Below the pieces are notes generated by a model. The model was not told the origin of the DNA. It saw only the letters and a program-made list of their open reading frames with translations, and did not search any database. Positions 37,509 to 50,589 of a stretch of 64,000 nucleotides of DNA are shown here, in pieces. Source of the stretch: Combretum micranthum. Taxonomy: Eukaryota > Streptophyta > Magnoliopsida > Myrtales > Combretaceae. The first letter of the stretch is position 1. Each line of letters starts with the position of its first letter. A program made the position numbers and the translations under genes. Location: NCBI GenBank assembly GCA_024138025.1, contig JAMXBD010002758.1, positions 62,001-126,000 of the forward strand, given 5' to 3'.

Positions 37509-40500
37509 ATGGAAGAAGATAAAAGAGGAACTGTATGTGTAACCGGAGGCACGGGCTTCGTGGCATCCTGGCTTATCATGCGACTCCTTGAACATGGTTA
37601 CACCGTACATACCACCATCAGACAAGGCCCGACAGGTTAGTCCTTGCGTTTACCCAGTCCTCTCTTAGAATTCCTATTTAATCTATGGCTTCTCTACATA
37701 CATATTTTAATTTTGTCCAAATTTTATAATTTTCCTAATACATGCATGATGCTTAAAGTGAATTGGACGGTTCGATTTAAATATTTTCTAGCAGCAGCTA
37801 TACCCGGTACATAAGTGCTAAAAGAATTATTAATCGATTAAATAATTTTTTTCAATTTTTAGTTATAAATAAAAGGGGATATTTTTAATTGTTGATTTTT
37901 ATTAGGATGTGAGTGAAAGAATATGGAAAATAGTGAGAGAGGAGAAGTTGGAGATAATTTGGAGATGGGAACGATGGTTGGATTGGATAAGTTGGAACTT
38001 GTGTAAGTTACTAAAATACCTTTAAACTATAAAAAAAAATATAAAAGACATCAATATTAAAGTCCTAACTTAAATTATATAAATAATTTAATGTCATAAA
38101 AGAAAAGCGTGAGTTCATGGAACTTGAAAGGGCTAAACGGGGTCTAACCATTTTCTTAAAAGTTTTTTTTTTAAATAAATAAATAGATAAATAAAATATT
38201 TCCTGTGACGTTAGTAAAAGATGCGAAGTCTAGCATCAAGTGTGCGCATGCCAAGTGTACGCGTGAATGAGTATTTTATCCTAACATCCTTCTGTTTACC
38301 TTTATAATAATATGCTGCCCAATAGAATGAGGTCCCTGTCCAGCTCCTTCAGCTCTGTTCAAATTGGGATTCTCTTAAATATTTTTTTCTCAAGTTTCCT
38401 TAATTTACAAGATAATGGTTGTAATTATTTAATTTCTGAAATATCTTCTCACGTTTAGTACTAGCAATTCGTGTTAATATATAGCAGATTATGCATTTAT
38501 TTCACATCCAATCCTTGTTGGTATGAAAAATATAAAGTTGATTATAGATTATAATATATTAAGTTATATGATAATAATATATATTCAAGTCTTCACATTG
38601 TTTCTTATATTTATTTTTCATATTCGTGTCATATAGTGCTAGCAATTGCCAGCATTACTTACGACATGACAACATTACATTCTATTTTATAATCTCAACC
38701 ATGTTAGGAGATAAAATTGAGACAAATTGATATAAAAATAAATGGAGCGCGGATTCGTTTTTATTTTTACTTCCTTTTCTCCTTGATTTTTCCACATAAA
38801 ACTTCCATCCACTCCCTTTTCCATTTTCTCAATTGCTATATATTGTTTATTATCCGTTGTCTGCTGCACTTCCGCACGGCAAAACATGTACAAAAGAAAC
38901 CAGAATCAGAAGTATTCTCAAACATCATATATTTTGCTGTGGGAATTTTTCTAAATTGAAAATCTATATGTTGGTTTACTTTTCATGCATAATCCATAGA
39001 TGATGATGAAAAACAAGTGGCTTGCATGGTGGAAATTTAGGGTCTGTTTAGATAGTCTATTTTTCGTTTGTACCTATATCTGTATCAAAACAATATGTAT
39101 AAATATATTTAATTTGTATCTATATTTTATTTATATTTAATTGATATGATCTTTTTATAAAAACTACTAAATTTTTTATTTATATCTATTTCTTGATAAA
39201 CAATTTGATAGAAAATGTTTAAAAAAGTGCCACTCATCTGCCTCAAAACGATAGTAAACGTACTAAATAGAAGCATCAATGAAACCAGTTCAGTTTCCCA
39301 TCCACCCAGCACCTTTATCCTGATGCGAACATCTGAAACGCCACTTTGCAGTTCATGTTCATTCACTCTGCCTTACCGATATACTAATTGCAGACGAACC
39401 CTCGTTAGGCTTAATCCATTGACTTGAACGGCATAAAATAAAGAGAAAATGTCAAACTTACTACTTGAACTTTAGATTAGAATTTAACGTTGTTTATTCT
39501 ATTTGCTGATATTGAAATATGTAGCTTATCAATTCAATGATGGGTTTTTTTCACGTTAGCAAACCATGTTAAAGATGTAATAAAAGTAGCCATGAAAAGT
39601 TTGATTATGTATTAAATGATCGAATTTTCATGTAAAATTCAAGTGACAAATTTGATACTTACCCTAAAAATAAACAGATTCAAATTTGAATGGCAAATCA
39701 TCAATACTATAGCACAAGTTCAATGTTATATTTATATCGGTGAAGAAACCATCCATGACAACTCTTTAATTAACTGTAGAGAGTAATTCCTCTCAGTGCT
39801 TCATATGGCTTCTAGAAACGATGGTGCTTATGACATATAACTGGATTACCTTCAGGAAGCATCCAGTATGATATTTTACATCTGTGATATAATGTCTCTG
39901 GTCAGAACGTGTACACTAAGGGGACTTACCTTTTGCCTTCATTTCCATTGTAAGATTTATGTTGTTCAAAGTGACGTCCATAGTTTATCCTTATCATATA
40001 ACTCGCAAGAAGATTTCCTTCCATGTCCTTAAAACGTCGTTTTGGATCTATGTTAACTTTTCTTATCCAAACGAGTCTTTATTTTAGAACGTAATTTAAA
40101 GAGGAACTTCCATCCTTGTTTATTAGAAGCCAATTTACAAATTTATTCTTTATTAAGTAATTGTTATTCTGACTTTTTTTTTCTTTTTACCCAGATGGCA
40201 GGAGAGATATTAGTTTCCTCACAGATTTACCAAAAGCATCCAAAAATCTAAAGATCTTTTCAGCAGATTTGAGCAACCCCGAGAGCTTTCGATTAGCTAT
40301 GGAAGGATGCATTGGTGTCTTCCATGTTGCTACGCCAATAGACTTTGAAGACAAAGAACCTGAGCAAGTAGTGACCAATAGAGCCATTACGGGTGCACTA
40401 GGCATTCTTAAGGCCTGCTTAGATGTCAAGACTATCAAGAGAGTTGTGTACACTTCAAGCCAAGCAGCTGCAAATACCAACAATAGTGGTGCTGACATTG

Positions 40501-41655
40501 TAGATGAGAGTTTTGGAGTGATGTTGATTTCACTAGAAAATTGAGGTCATTTGGACCATCATATACAATCTCCAAGACATTGACGGAGAAGGCGGTGCTT
40601 GAGTTTGGACAGCAAAATGGAATGGATATTATAACTGTGCTTCCGTCCTTTACTGTTGGTCCATTCATTTGTCCGAAGCTTCCTGGCTCTGTCCGAACCT
40701 CACTTGCTTTGGTTCTAGGTATGTAATGTATATCACTCCCATGGGAAAAAAAAAAATAGTTGAGATGTATTATGTATATAATTATGTACATCTTCCATTA
40801 TTCTTTTGAGATGTAGGAAAACAGGATATGGTCATATTTTTTTTGCATTAGCCTTGAAATCCTATGTTAATAACTAATGGATGGTGCATCTAGATTGGTG
40901 CAACCGATTATACCTACCTTCCTCTTCACTTTCTCTTTACACCATCTAAAAAGATGCAAAATATTCATCACTAATTCATCTAAAAGCCTATAGATTAAAC
41001 ACACTCCAACTGCACTAATTTGACCTTACACTTATTTCACATAAAATTTTAATAATTTCAATTTCTCAATAGCTAGGGATAGATTGTTCTTAAATTTTTA
41101 CTTCAATAGAGCAAACAATTCTTGGGTATATGCCCAAAATGTAATCAATGCTTCTTTTACAGCATTTTTTATGCTTGTTATCCACAAAATGTGAACTAAG
41201 GAATTTGTGCTGTTTTTTCTTTAGGTAACCAAGCAGAGTATCCATTTCTTATAAATACATCTTTTGTCCACATTGATGACGTAGCAATGGCACACATTTT
41301 CCTCTTTGAACTCCCGAATTCGAATGGAGATATCTCTGCTCTTATGATGCATTGCCCCTTGAAAAGATGTCTAATTTTCTCTGTAAAAGGTATCCAGAAT
41401 TCAAAATACCTACACTAGAGTAAGTTTTTGTTACCCTTCTTTTATGTCTTTTATTATCTTCATAATTATGAATATGAAAGCTTTTGATCTGATATATGAT
41501 TAACTTTTTACAGTTCCTTAAAGGATGTTAAGGGTCACAAATATCCTTGTGTTTCATCAAAGAAGTTGTTGGATGCTGGATTTAAGTTCAAATATGGGTT
41601 GGAGGACATGTTTGAAGATGCAATTAAGTGTTGTAAAGAGAAAGGATATCTGTAA
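37509..41655 (+). CDS. Vestitone reductase/DFR-like NAD(P)H-dependent SDR, four exons, two frameshifts
   Basis: Exons: 37509-37635, 40195-40718, 41225-41419 and 41514-41655 (TAA). All introns are GT-AG and split codons join sensibly (G|AT, G|GT, GA|T). Total 988 nt, about 330 codons allowing for two missing bases, close to vestitone reductase and BEN1-type proteins. Exon 1 has the Rossmann motif [12 protein letters not shown]; Ala in place of the third Gly is also seen in BEN1 and anthocyanidin reductase. Exon 2 has VYTSSQAA and the active-site SYTISK, and exon 3 has [11 protein letters not shown]. Family enzymes reduce flavonoid or related carbonyls in the cytosol; the substrate here is unknown. 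A base is missing near 40513 (exon 2) and another near 41328 (exon 3). Either this is a young pseudogene or the assembly is wrong. Intron 1 is 2.56 kb and holds no other gene that I can see. Confidence 0.85.
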
Positions 41656-42850
41656 AGCATATAATATATATCTCAATCAGGTTGTGTGCTTATTTTATAA
41701 GACATAGTCTCAATAATTAATGTACTTTATTAAGCGCATCACTTGTTGTCTCTTAGAAACATTATAAACATTGTTTAGATGATATATGTTACCTTATGCG
41801 ATAGTATGAATATCTTTGACTTTGAGGCAGCATCTCACTATTGATGTATTGCTTTCATATATGTAAAATGCTAAAATAACATTGTTATGTCGGGGTCAAA
41901 TTATTACTTAGTCATTTATTTCTTTCAATATAAGGGCGGAAACCATAACTTAATCTATATATATATATATATATATAGAAACTAAACAGGATAAAATAAA
42001 TACAATATTTGTACTTTTCTCCTTCCTAATAAACACGACCAACCTTCTTAACCATACCCAAATTCGTAAAAGAAGTTTTATCTGTAGTTTAGAACAAATT
42101 ACAATAGTAACAACTCTCCATTTTCAAGAGCTTCACTTTTTATATAATCCTATGTCTTTTGCTTTCAACTCGTCGTTGCCGATGAAGTCCTTATTTTGAT
42201 GATCTCAAGTTAACACAAAACAAGTTTATGCTAAGAGACAAATTAAAAGAATCTGAATCATCTTGTAAAAATTGTAGAATACGAATACCCTTTCCCGTGC
42301 CTATTATTTGGTGCTTTTATCCTATTTTCCAAAATCTTTATAGAGATAAATCAATGCATGGAATTGTCATATATGGCCTCATCTATTTTAGGAAAAACAT
42401 TTTGGGGCAAAAAAATTTCATATTTTTATTTGATTTTTAGGCTAACAATAATGTTTTAAATATAAAATATTTTCCCTTATAACACTTTCTATCAGAAAAT
42501 AACTTATTCTTTTTAAAATGAAAAGTCATTTTCAAAATTGCTCTTCACAAGTGTTATAACTCTTGAAATGTGAACTCTATTTAATTTTTATTGGAATTGA
42601 CTTGTGATTTATATTTTAAACATGGAGAGGAGAAAACTCAAAACATTACTTAAAGAATTACAAAAACAATGTTAGCTTAATATCGTTTACTTAACTTGAA
42701 TAAATTATTCATTTCTTTTTTGTTCCACGTAAAGTTGCTATTTCAATATTCACTTGATAGAAATGATAAGTCATAATGAATTGTTATTACATAAAATGAT
42801 GAATGGCAATTCATGTCTCCACACTATAAATTATTATTCAATAGTTTATT
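41656..42850. repeat. Unit B downstream flank
   Basis: Its first part is collinear with 24285 onward (unit A), and 42000-42440 matches 9040-9470 (unit 0). An (AT)n run lies at about 41958-41979. On the minus strand about 42205-42120 reads KDFIGNDELKAKDIGL and then breaks; the matching block in unit 0 has a similar reading. I cannot identify it. Confidence 0.6.
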
Positions 42851-45800
42851 TGTAAGCCCTCGTTTTCTTAGCAACCTAAACTCGGTTTCAGAGATTGGAA
42901 CCGAAAACTGAAACCCTAAAAGAATACCCTAAGACTAGTTTGGACCTAGAAACCCTAAGTTCAGCATTCCCGAGAACGAAACCCTGGAACTATAAAAATG
43001 AGTTAGATTTAGATTATAGGCCTATATAATATATCAAAATATAAAAAGATCATATTTTCGAAAAATTCATTCGTTTCAAACCCAATTAGGATTTGTTCTT
43101 GAAAATCGGTCCCCGAGATTCAGAAAATAGAAAAATATTATATAAGACTCTTTAGAATCGAAATTTAATAAGGAATTCAAAAATATAATCATAAGAATTT
43201 TTCGGTTTATAAAAATTACAGTTATAACCCTTATGGTATTTTCATTACTACCGGAAATTTAATTGTCTAATCTACTTTTTGATTTCTATCGCACTATTCA
43301 CCAAGTACAACCACTCATACCCTATTCTTACATCCTTACAACCTATTCTTACAATCTTACATCATTTTTCTTACATTTTCTTTTCCAATACAACTTTTAC
43401 TACTTAAATTACTTATTAAATTGGAATTTTATTATACAAATTAAATCAACACATCTCCCTCTGTCTCCACTCTTCAAAATCCGCCACCCTCCCCCTCCCC
43501 ACCCCTTCGCGCGTACATGCCTCCAATTAGTTTCATTTTTCTTCTATTAAATAATTACAAAAAAAAAACCCTAATTATTTTCCTATATAATCTCTTTTTT
43601 ACCTTTCACTTTTTCACTTTCTCTCATTTCTCAGAAAATCAAACCTTTGGAAAAAGTCTTTTTCTCTCCCTCTCTTCTCTCTATTGTCATAAGCCTTGCC
43701 CTCTCTCACACACACAAACACAAATTTTCTTCAAGTTTTTCTTACTCCAAACACTATATAGGTAATAGATCTTGACCCTACCACAATAAAACATGTAATG
43801 GCAAGATCATACATGTGTAGTTCCACCAAAATCCCCATAAGCATTATGCTAGGGATGTGGAAAATACTAATGCATGATATTCTTGCCATCACAATGTTGT
43901 GGATCTTGTTATTTAAGTTTTTTTGTTATTATTTTGCTATATTATGGTCATATGGTGTTTTTATTTTGTGCATGTATTCTTTCTTTAACCTCATCTACAT
44001 AATGCTCATATTTCATTTGCATCCATGATTGCATGACATAATAGATCTATTTGTTCAGAGTACATAAATACCATAGATTTTTGTCTTATGTGCATAAAAG
44101 ATTTGTAGTAGCTTGATAATAATGAGAATATGTTAAAGAATTCAAGATCTATTTAAGTTTCAACAAAAATGATTTTTGGAAATTCGAATGAAAAAGGAAA
44201 TCTATTTAGAAAACCTATTTTCTAACTCTAAAATGAAAATCTTGCATGTAAAATGAAAGGCTTAGATGATAAGTATAATAAAGGAATGGTTTTTATAAGT
44301 TGAGCTTAGTTTTACTAAGAGAAATTTTCAAAACAAGAAAAAGGTTATAAAAGATAGGTTAGAACTTGTTTCAACCCTAATGAGAGCTTGAAATTCATAA
44401 CTGGGCGAAATGTCAAGAAAACACCTATTTTCCAATCCTAAAATAAAAGTTTTATTAAAGAAACAGAAGTCTTAGGTAGTAGGTTTGGTGAGAACTTCAT
44501 TTTAGAAATATTAAATGAGTTTTTCACAAGAAATAATCTCAAAAATAAGTTTCAAAATTCGGATAAAAAAATAACCCTCATTTAAACACCTATTTCCAAT
44601 AGCCAAAATGAGAATTTTAATAGGAAAATAGAAGCCTTAGGAAATATATGTAATAAAGACTTGATTTTGATTAGAGGAAATTGATTTTATCAAAGTATAA
44701 ACCTAAAACAAAGGAAAGATTTCCAAACATAGATCAAACAATATTTTAATTTCCTAAAATTGTGTAAAATTCGTCACTAGGCAAAACCCACATTCAAACA
44801 TCTATCTCCTAACTCTTAAATGAAGAATTTTATTAAGATAATGAAGGTATGAGGTATATAGGTAATCAAGGTTTGATCTTAGTAAAAATATGGATGATTT
44901 TCAAAGAGGTAAAGCTAGTTTTTTTCAATCAAGTGCTCTTGAAGTTGTTACAAAAGGTTTTCCAAAAATTCTTTTTAACCAAAAACAATTAAGGATATAC
45001 ATGTAGATAGTTCATATCATGTCATTCATAATAATAACTTGTAGATATTGCATGCACATATAATATACTTAGAAGGAACAATGCAAATTTCACAAAACAA
45101 TTTCGGAAATGCAATTTTTATCTACTGATCAGATCTAATCCGAGCATTCCAAGACCTAAAAGTTTTCAAAATTTAAGAATAACATCATAAATAGATAGAT
45201 CTTTTGAATTAAATAGAAATCAATAGCTTATTTGCGAAATTCCAAGTTAAAATGACCAAGTTATAGTCGTTTTAAGTTGAAATTTCCATCTACCACGAAA
45301 ATTACGAACTTAAGAGTTTTTATTTAATAGGTTGGAATTAGTTGTGGTTTGAAATACTCATTTGGGTATTTCTTTCGTTCACGTGACTTTGAATCGGGAG
45401 AATACTTGTTTCCGAAGTACTACTATTAGAGACAGGTGTCTATGGCTGAGTGAGTTCACTTTCTTTAAATTACATGCTTATGATTGTGCTTGTAATGATA
45501 GTGGCATTAGAACTAGGACAAGATAAAATTGGAATGTGCATGTGAATCTTATTTAGTTGAATTGACAATAAGAATATGAAATATGAATTGTTATAAATAC
45601 TTGTATGATTTAGTATAGAATTTGAGTGTCTGAAATCTCTATGATCGCCTATAATTCAATTAAATAGCATGCAATGACCATATAACTAAATTGTCCATGC
45701 ATAACATATATTGAGTCACATTACATTTGTTATTATACCTTTGTGGGAAAAAGGCATAATAACTAGGCAATGAGTGGGCCTAAAAACTCGGATATTGGCG

Positions 45801-46526
45801 CGGGGTCGCCTAAATTAAAATGGAAGTGGAGTGGGCACTTGAATCAACTATATAATTTAATGAGTGGGTGGGCACCTAAAACAACCACTAAATGTTTTGA
45901 GAGAAAAATTGAAATCAATGGTCGTATGGGCCTGAAACACCTACTCCCGAATGGAAGGCGTAAATCCATTCAACATAGGACTCCTGGAAAGTCTTGTGTA
46001 TTGTATACTCATGTGCTTGTGCATTTCATATGATTGTCTAATATAACTTGCTTGCCTCATTGTTGAGTTGAGTATTTAATTTTGAAAGTGAAGCTCACTA
46101 AGCTAGCGTAGCTTATACCCCCATAGCTTCTTTTTGATGCAATTCCTATACATATGGTTGCGTCCCCGGACTTGGCCAAATCAGGTAATGCGAAGTTAGG
46201 AGTTTCTCTTAGAAGTTTATGATTAGCTTTGTATATTCTTTCGTAGGAAACCCAAACGCTTGGATTGTTATTAAAAACTAATATGTGAACTTATTATTTT
46301 GCGGGGGAAATGCCCCCTTAGAATTCTATAAATGATCTTGAGATATTTGTGGTTTGTATTTTTATACCTATTCTATTAAGTTAAACTATCTATCTCCAAC
46401 CGCATATGTATTCTATTGTCGTAAGGGAACACCTTGCATCTAATACAAAACTTTTGAATGACTGTGGTAGTGATTCCTAAGTCTCGTTTATCATGCGGTA
46501 GACTGTTACGTTTTAGGTATCCTTTG
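42851..46526 (+). mobile_element. Solo LTR of the large chromovirus family, 3' terminus lost
   Basis: It starts TGTAAGCC and is the plus-strand relative of the outer solo LTR at 1560-8737. The homology runs to CTTTTAGGTATCCTTTG near 46526, and the usual last bases (GGGGCGTGACA) are absent. The preceding 5 bp TTATT recur at 46548-46552, which may be the remains of the duplication after a small rearrangement. Unit B homology to unit A resumes after it, so it inserted after the duplication. A TATATAA site is at 43584-43590. Confidence 0.8.
45949..45971 (+). other. LTR hairpin, copy d (solo LTR at 42851)
   Basis: Stem GAATGGA / TCCATTC with a 9-nt loop, about 580 bp from the LTR 3' end. Perfect pairing, with a G-to-A/C-to-T pair change relative to the stems GGATGGA/TCCATCC. 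Confidence 0.6.
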
Positions 46527-46986
46527 AATTAGAATTCAATTCCTCTCTTATTCTATACGAAAAGGTGAACAAATCATTAAAGTGATTGCAATTATGAGCA
46601 TTATTACATCATTCCAATATATTTTGACTATTACATAAAAAAAGAGTTTATAATGTGTTCTATAATTGTAAAGATTTGGTGATAATGTTCACATGTATAT
46701 CGCATGATTACTGCATTACATTTGACTTAGAAAAACAACACATACAAGGATGATAAAGTTGGATTATAAAGCCCTTAACATCAAATTTAGTCATTTGCAC
46801 ATACATAAAAATACATTTTTAATGCTTTATATAGGTATCACTATATTTTACATAATATATATTTATAATAGAAAATCTTCTAATGATGAGAATAATTTAG
46901 TCTAAGAAAAAAAAAAAAGGTAATTTACTTTGTTGGATTCCATTATTGGTATCCATATTGCTCATAATAACTAATGTTGTTAGACC
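46527..46986. repeat. Unit B flank, continued
   Basis: It matches 24850-24925 and 33575-33610 of unit A, the two sides of element 2. It ends at CAATC, the target duplication of element 1. Confidence 0.6.
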
Positions 46987-47683
46987 CAATCGGTAAACCC
47001 CGGTATTCTCAGTGGCTAGGAAACCCCGGGAGTTGGAGGCGAAACCCTAATCCGATCAGGTTGAGCCTAGTGAGTGAAGCCTAGGAACCCTAAATCCGGC
47101 TTTCCTTCGGTTTCATAGTAAAATAAATATTATGAAGTAAATGAATTTGAACTATTGTTCCAAAGTACATTTCAAACCTTTGAAAGTTTTAAATTCGGGA
47201 ATTTTTCAATTCCGGGCCTTCCCGAGCCCAATTACGGAAAAGCGTGCCCCGGGCCACGGATTCAGAAAAATGTTCCGGAATATTCATTAGAACCGTAATT
47301 TTATAAGGATTCCAAAAATATCAATTTTATAATTTTTCGAGCTATAAAGATTACAGTTATAGCTTTTCCCGTGTTTTCGAAACAACCGGTAAAGTAGATG
47401 TCTTGTCTACTATTCACAAGTACAACCTACACTACACACTACCCATACCCTATTCTTACATCTTTACAACTACTCATTTCAATTTTCTTTTCCAAGAAAT
47501 TTTGTCTTTTAAATAATTATTACATTTATTACATTTTCAATTACTAAATTACAAATTTCATTTTTTTTTCAAAACTCACACACACACACACACACACATG
47601 AGGCCGGCGCCCCTCCCTCAATTTCTCCCTCTCATTTAATTATTTTTACCCCATTCAATAAAGTTAAACCCTAATTTACTTGA

Positions 47684-47691
47684 TATATATA
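47684..47691 (+). promoter_or_regulatory. TATA box of element 1 5' LTR
   Basis: TATATATA about 690 bp into the LTR, followed by a CT-rich stretch. The 3' LTR has the same site at 57850-57857. Confidence 0.5.
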
Positions 47692-49835
47692 CTAAATGTT
47701 CTCTCTCTCTCTTCATTTTCTTTCATTTTTAACTTTGAAAAAGGAGCAAAACCTCTCTTCTTCTCCTCTCAAAGTGCCGAGCACTTCCCTCCCCCTTCCT
47801 CTTACAATTTCAACTTTGTTTCTTCTTCTTTCCTCCTTCAAGACTCCTTTGGTATGTATATTTAGGCCTTGTACATCCTAAATCTTGTTATGGCAAGATC
47901 ATTCTTGTGTGTTTTCTCATCTAAATCCCAATGAGCATGAGCAAGGGACATGAAAACACTACTACAAGAATCTCGAGCCATCTCAAGAAGTGGATCTAGC
48001 CTTTAAATGAGTTTTGTTTGAAATATCAACTTGTTCATGCATGTAAAGTAGTGATCTTGCACATATATTGTTGTTCATGCCATGAGATCCATGATTTATG
48101 CATCATACTTAGTAGATCTAAAGTTTAGATACCCACATTGTCATTTACATGCATGATCATAGAGTTATTTTATTTTCATGCATTGAGGACCAAAAAATGT
48201 AGTCTTGAATATGTATAGAGATGTTAGATAGTGGATAATCATATGTAGAAGGCAAGACCATTGAAAAAGGAAGGGCTTTGTTAGATATGAAAAGTTGAAA
48301 ATTCGGATGAAATGGAAACCCTACCTTAAAGACCCCCAAAATCAACTTTAAACTCATATTTCATAAGAAAAATGGAGGGTATGTGTAATAGACATGTTAA
48401 AGGAATTATTTTCATGAGTTTAGATGAGTTTAGGCATAATAAAAATAAGGAAAACAAGAGGTGAAGTTAGAAGGAAAATGTTGACTTTGGATGTGTAGTC
48501 AAATTCGTAATTTTGGGTAATGCCTAAATAAACACTTAGTATTTAAGTCTAAAATGGATGTTTTATAAGCTAAATGAAGTCCTTAGATAATGTATACATT
48601 GAAGCTTCAATTTTTAATGCATTAGGCGAGATTTTCCTTAAGGAAAATGTAAGAAAAGGAAATTTGGAAAATTCGGATTTTCACAAATAGCTTTTAAAAA
48701 CATGTTTACCAAATGAAAAATGTGAATTTTTATGCATGAATGGAGGCCATGACTATATAGACTTTGGGAACTTATTTTTAGAGAAAACAAGTGGACTACA
48801 AGACTAAAAGCCAAAGAAACCCTAAGGAGTATAATGTGGAAAAATAGCCTACTAGAAATAACCTTTGAAAGATTTTCTAACACTTAGGAGTTCATAAGGG
48901 TTTATTACCACAAAAATTATCATGACCATGCACATATTGAGTTCATTACATGGCATACACATTAGTAGTTCATTCCTATATCATTCATGCATGAATCACC
49001 GACTAGGAACATTTCTATCAAAGCAAAACACATTTTCGAAATTGGATCAATTGCGGAACAGAACTGATCCCACTGTTCCGTGACCTTACTATTTTCAAAA
49101 CTTGAATTTAATATTAAATAGATAGATCTTTCGAAGTAGATAGAGATCGATATAAAATTTGCGAAATTCCGAGTTAAAATGACCAAGTTATGGCCGTTTT
49201 AAGTCGGGACTTCCGCAAATAGCGAGAAATCCGAATTCAACTAGTATAGATGTATAGTTTGATTTAGTTACATGATGGAATCTCATTAGGATTATTCTTG
49301 CTTGGTAGGTGATCCCGAGCAGACGACACTCTACCTCCGACTATTATTATTAAGAAGTTTGGCGTCCAATGCGAGTGAGTTTACTTCCACTCTCAATTAA
49401 TGAATGTGTTTGTAATGTAGTGGCACTAGTGCATAGGCAAAGATAAAAGAAATTTATATGCATGATGGGGTATATGGGAATTATTATGTTGTTTACTGTT
49501 GATATGCGAAACGGAGCTTAAGGAATATCGAAACCGGTGTGATAAGCTATTGACTGTTTAGCTAGTACTTATGATGAATGTTGCGGATACTTGTTGATCA
49601 CTAAAGAATTGAATTAATGAATATCCGACTTCAATTGTAAATTGAATTCATATCACGATGGGGTTGGAGCATTCGCATTTGGTTGGTTTTCGTGATCCAT
49701 AAAACGAATACGTTGGTTAATCGTGATCCATAAAACGAATTTTGTGGTTAATCGTGATCCATAAAACGAAGTTTTGTTAGTTGACCGTGAGCTTAAACGG
49801 CGTCGTACCGTAGGATTCGTTAATCTGCTAACCCG

Positions 49836-49858
49836 GGATAGAGGGCGCAAGTCCATCC
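49836..49858 (+). other. LTR hairpin, copy a (element 1 5' LTR)
   Basis: Stem GGATAGA / TCCATCC with one mismatch. The 3' LTR copy is fully paired. Confidence 0.55.
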
Positions 49859-50410
49859 ACATATGATTTCCGGACGGTCATATGTTTGTTGTTCACATTT
49901 GTTTGATGCATACACTTGCCTGAATAACTACTTGTTTGAATGAATTATGTTTAATTGCGTTATGGAAGTATTACTCACTAAGCTAGTTAGCTTACGCCCC
50001 CATAGTTTCTATCTTTTGCAGCATGACTTTATATGGCTTAGGCCGAGACAAGCCACTAGCAGGTACCGGAGATAGGAGTTTCCCGTAGAAGTTTGATCCA
50101 TTTCTTTTTGTATAGACTTCTAATGGAAACTAGAGACTCTAGAGGGCTGTAATAGACTGTTATTCTTTTGCGGGGGATTGCCCCTTAGATCTTGTAAACT
50201 TTAAATTATGCGTTTTGATTTATTATCTATGGCTAATGAATGCCTCGTTAAACTGTTTAACTCCATATGCCGTAGTATTCTATTATCGTAAGGGAACGCT
50301 TTACATCTATTTAAGACTCCCGAAAGCCCGGGTAGGGAACTCGAGAGTCTTGCTTAGTATGTGGCGGACTGTTACGTTTAGGATACCCTACGGGGCGTGA
50401 CAGTTTAATT

Positions 50411-50422
50411 TGGTATCAGAGC
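50411..50422 (+). other. Primer-binding site, tRNA-iMet
   Basis: TGGTATCAGAGC lies eight bases after the 5' LTR and is complementary to the 3' end of initiator tRNA-Met. Confidence 0.9.
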
Positions 50423-50589
50423 CCTAGGTTATAAAACAAGATAATAGAATTAAAAGAAACCGGACTTAGAAATCTAACTAATAGGTCAAATGGAGTTAAA
50501 AACGTTTTCTTGCTAAGTCTGATTTGGAGTATTGTTTTGATGTAGGTATCCCTGGGTGAGACCAGAGAGAGGGCCAGGAATTTTACAAG

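Larger units (their letters stand above)
46992..50402 (+). repeat. Element 1 5' LTR
   Basis: It starts GGTAAACCCC where the 3' LTR starts TGTAAACCCC, and ends GGGGCGTGACA. It contains a (CA)n run near 47578-47598, a TATATATA at 47684-47691, a pyrimidine-rich stretch after it, a minisatellite of about 37 bp at 49680-49790, the hairpin at 49836-49858 and the TAAGCTA/TAGCTTA palindrome near 49980. Confidence 0.95.
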
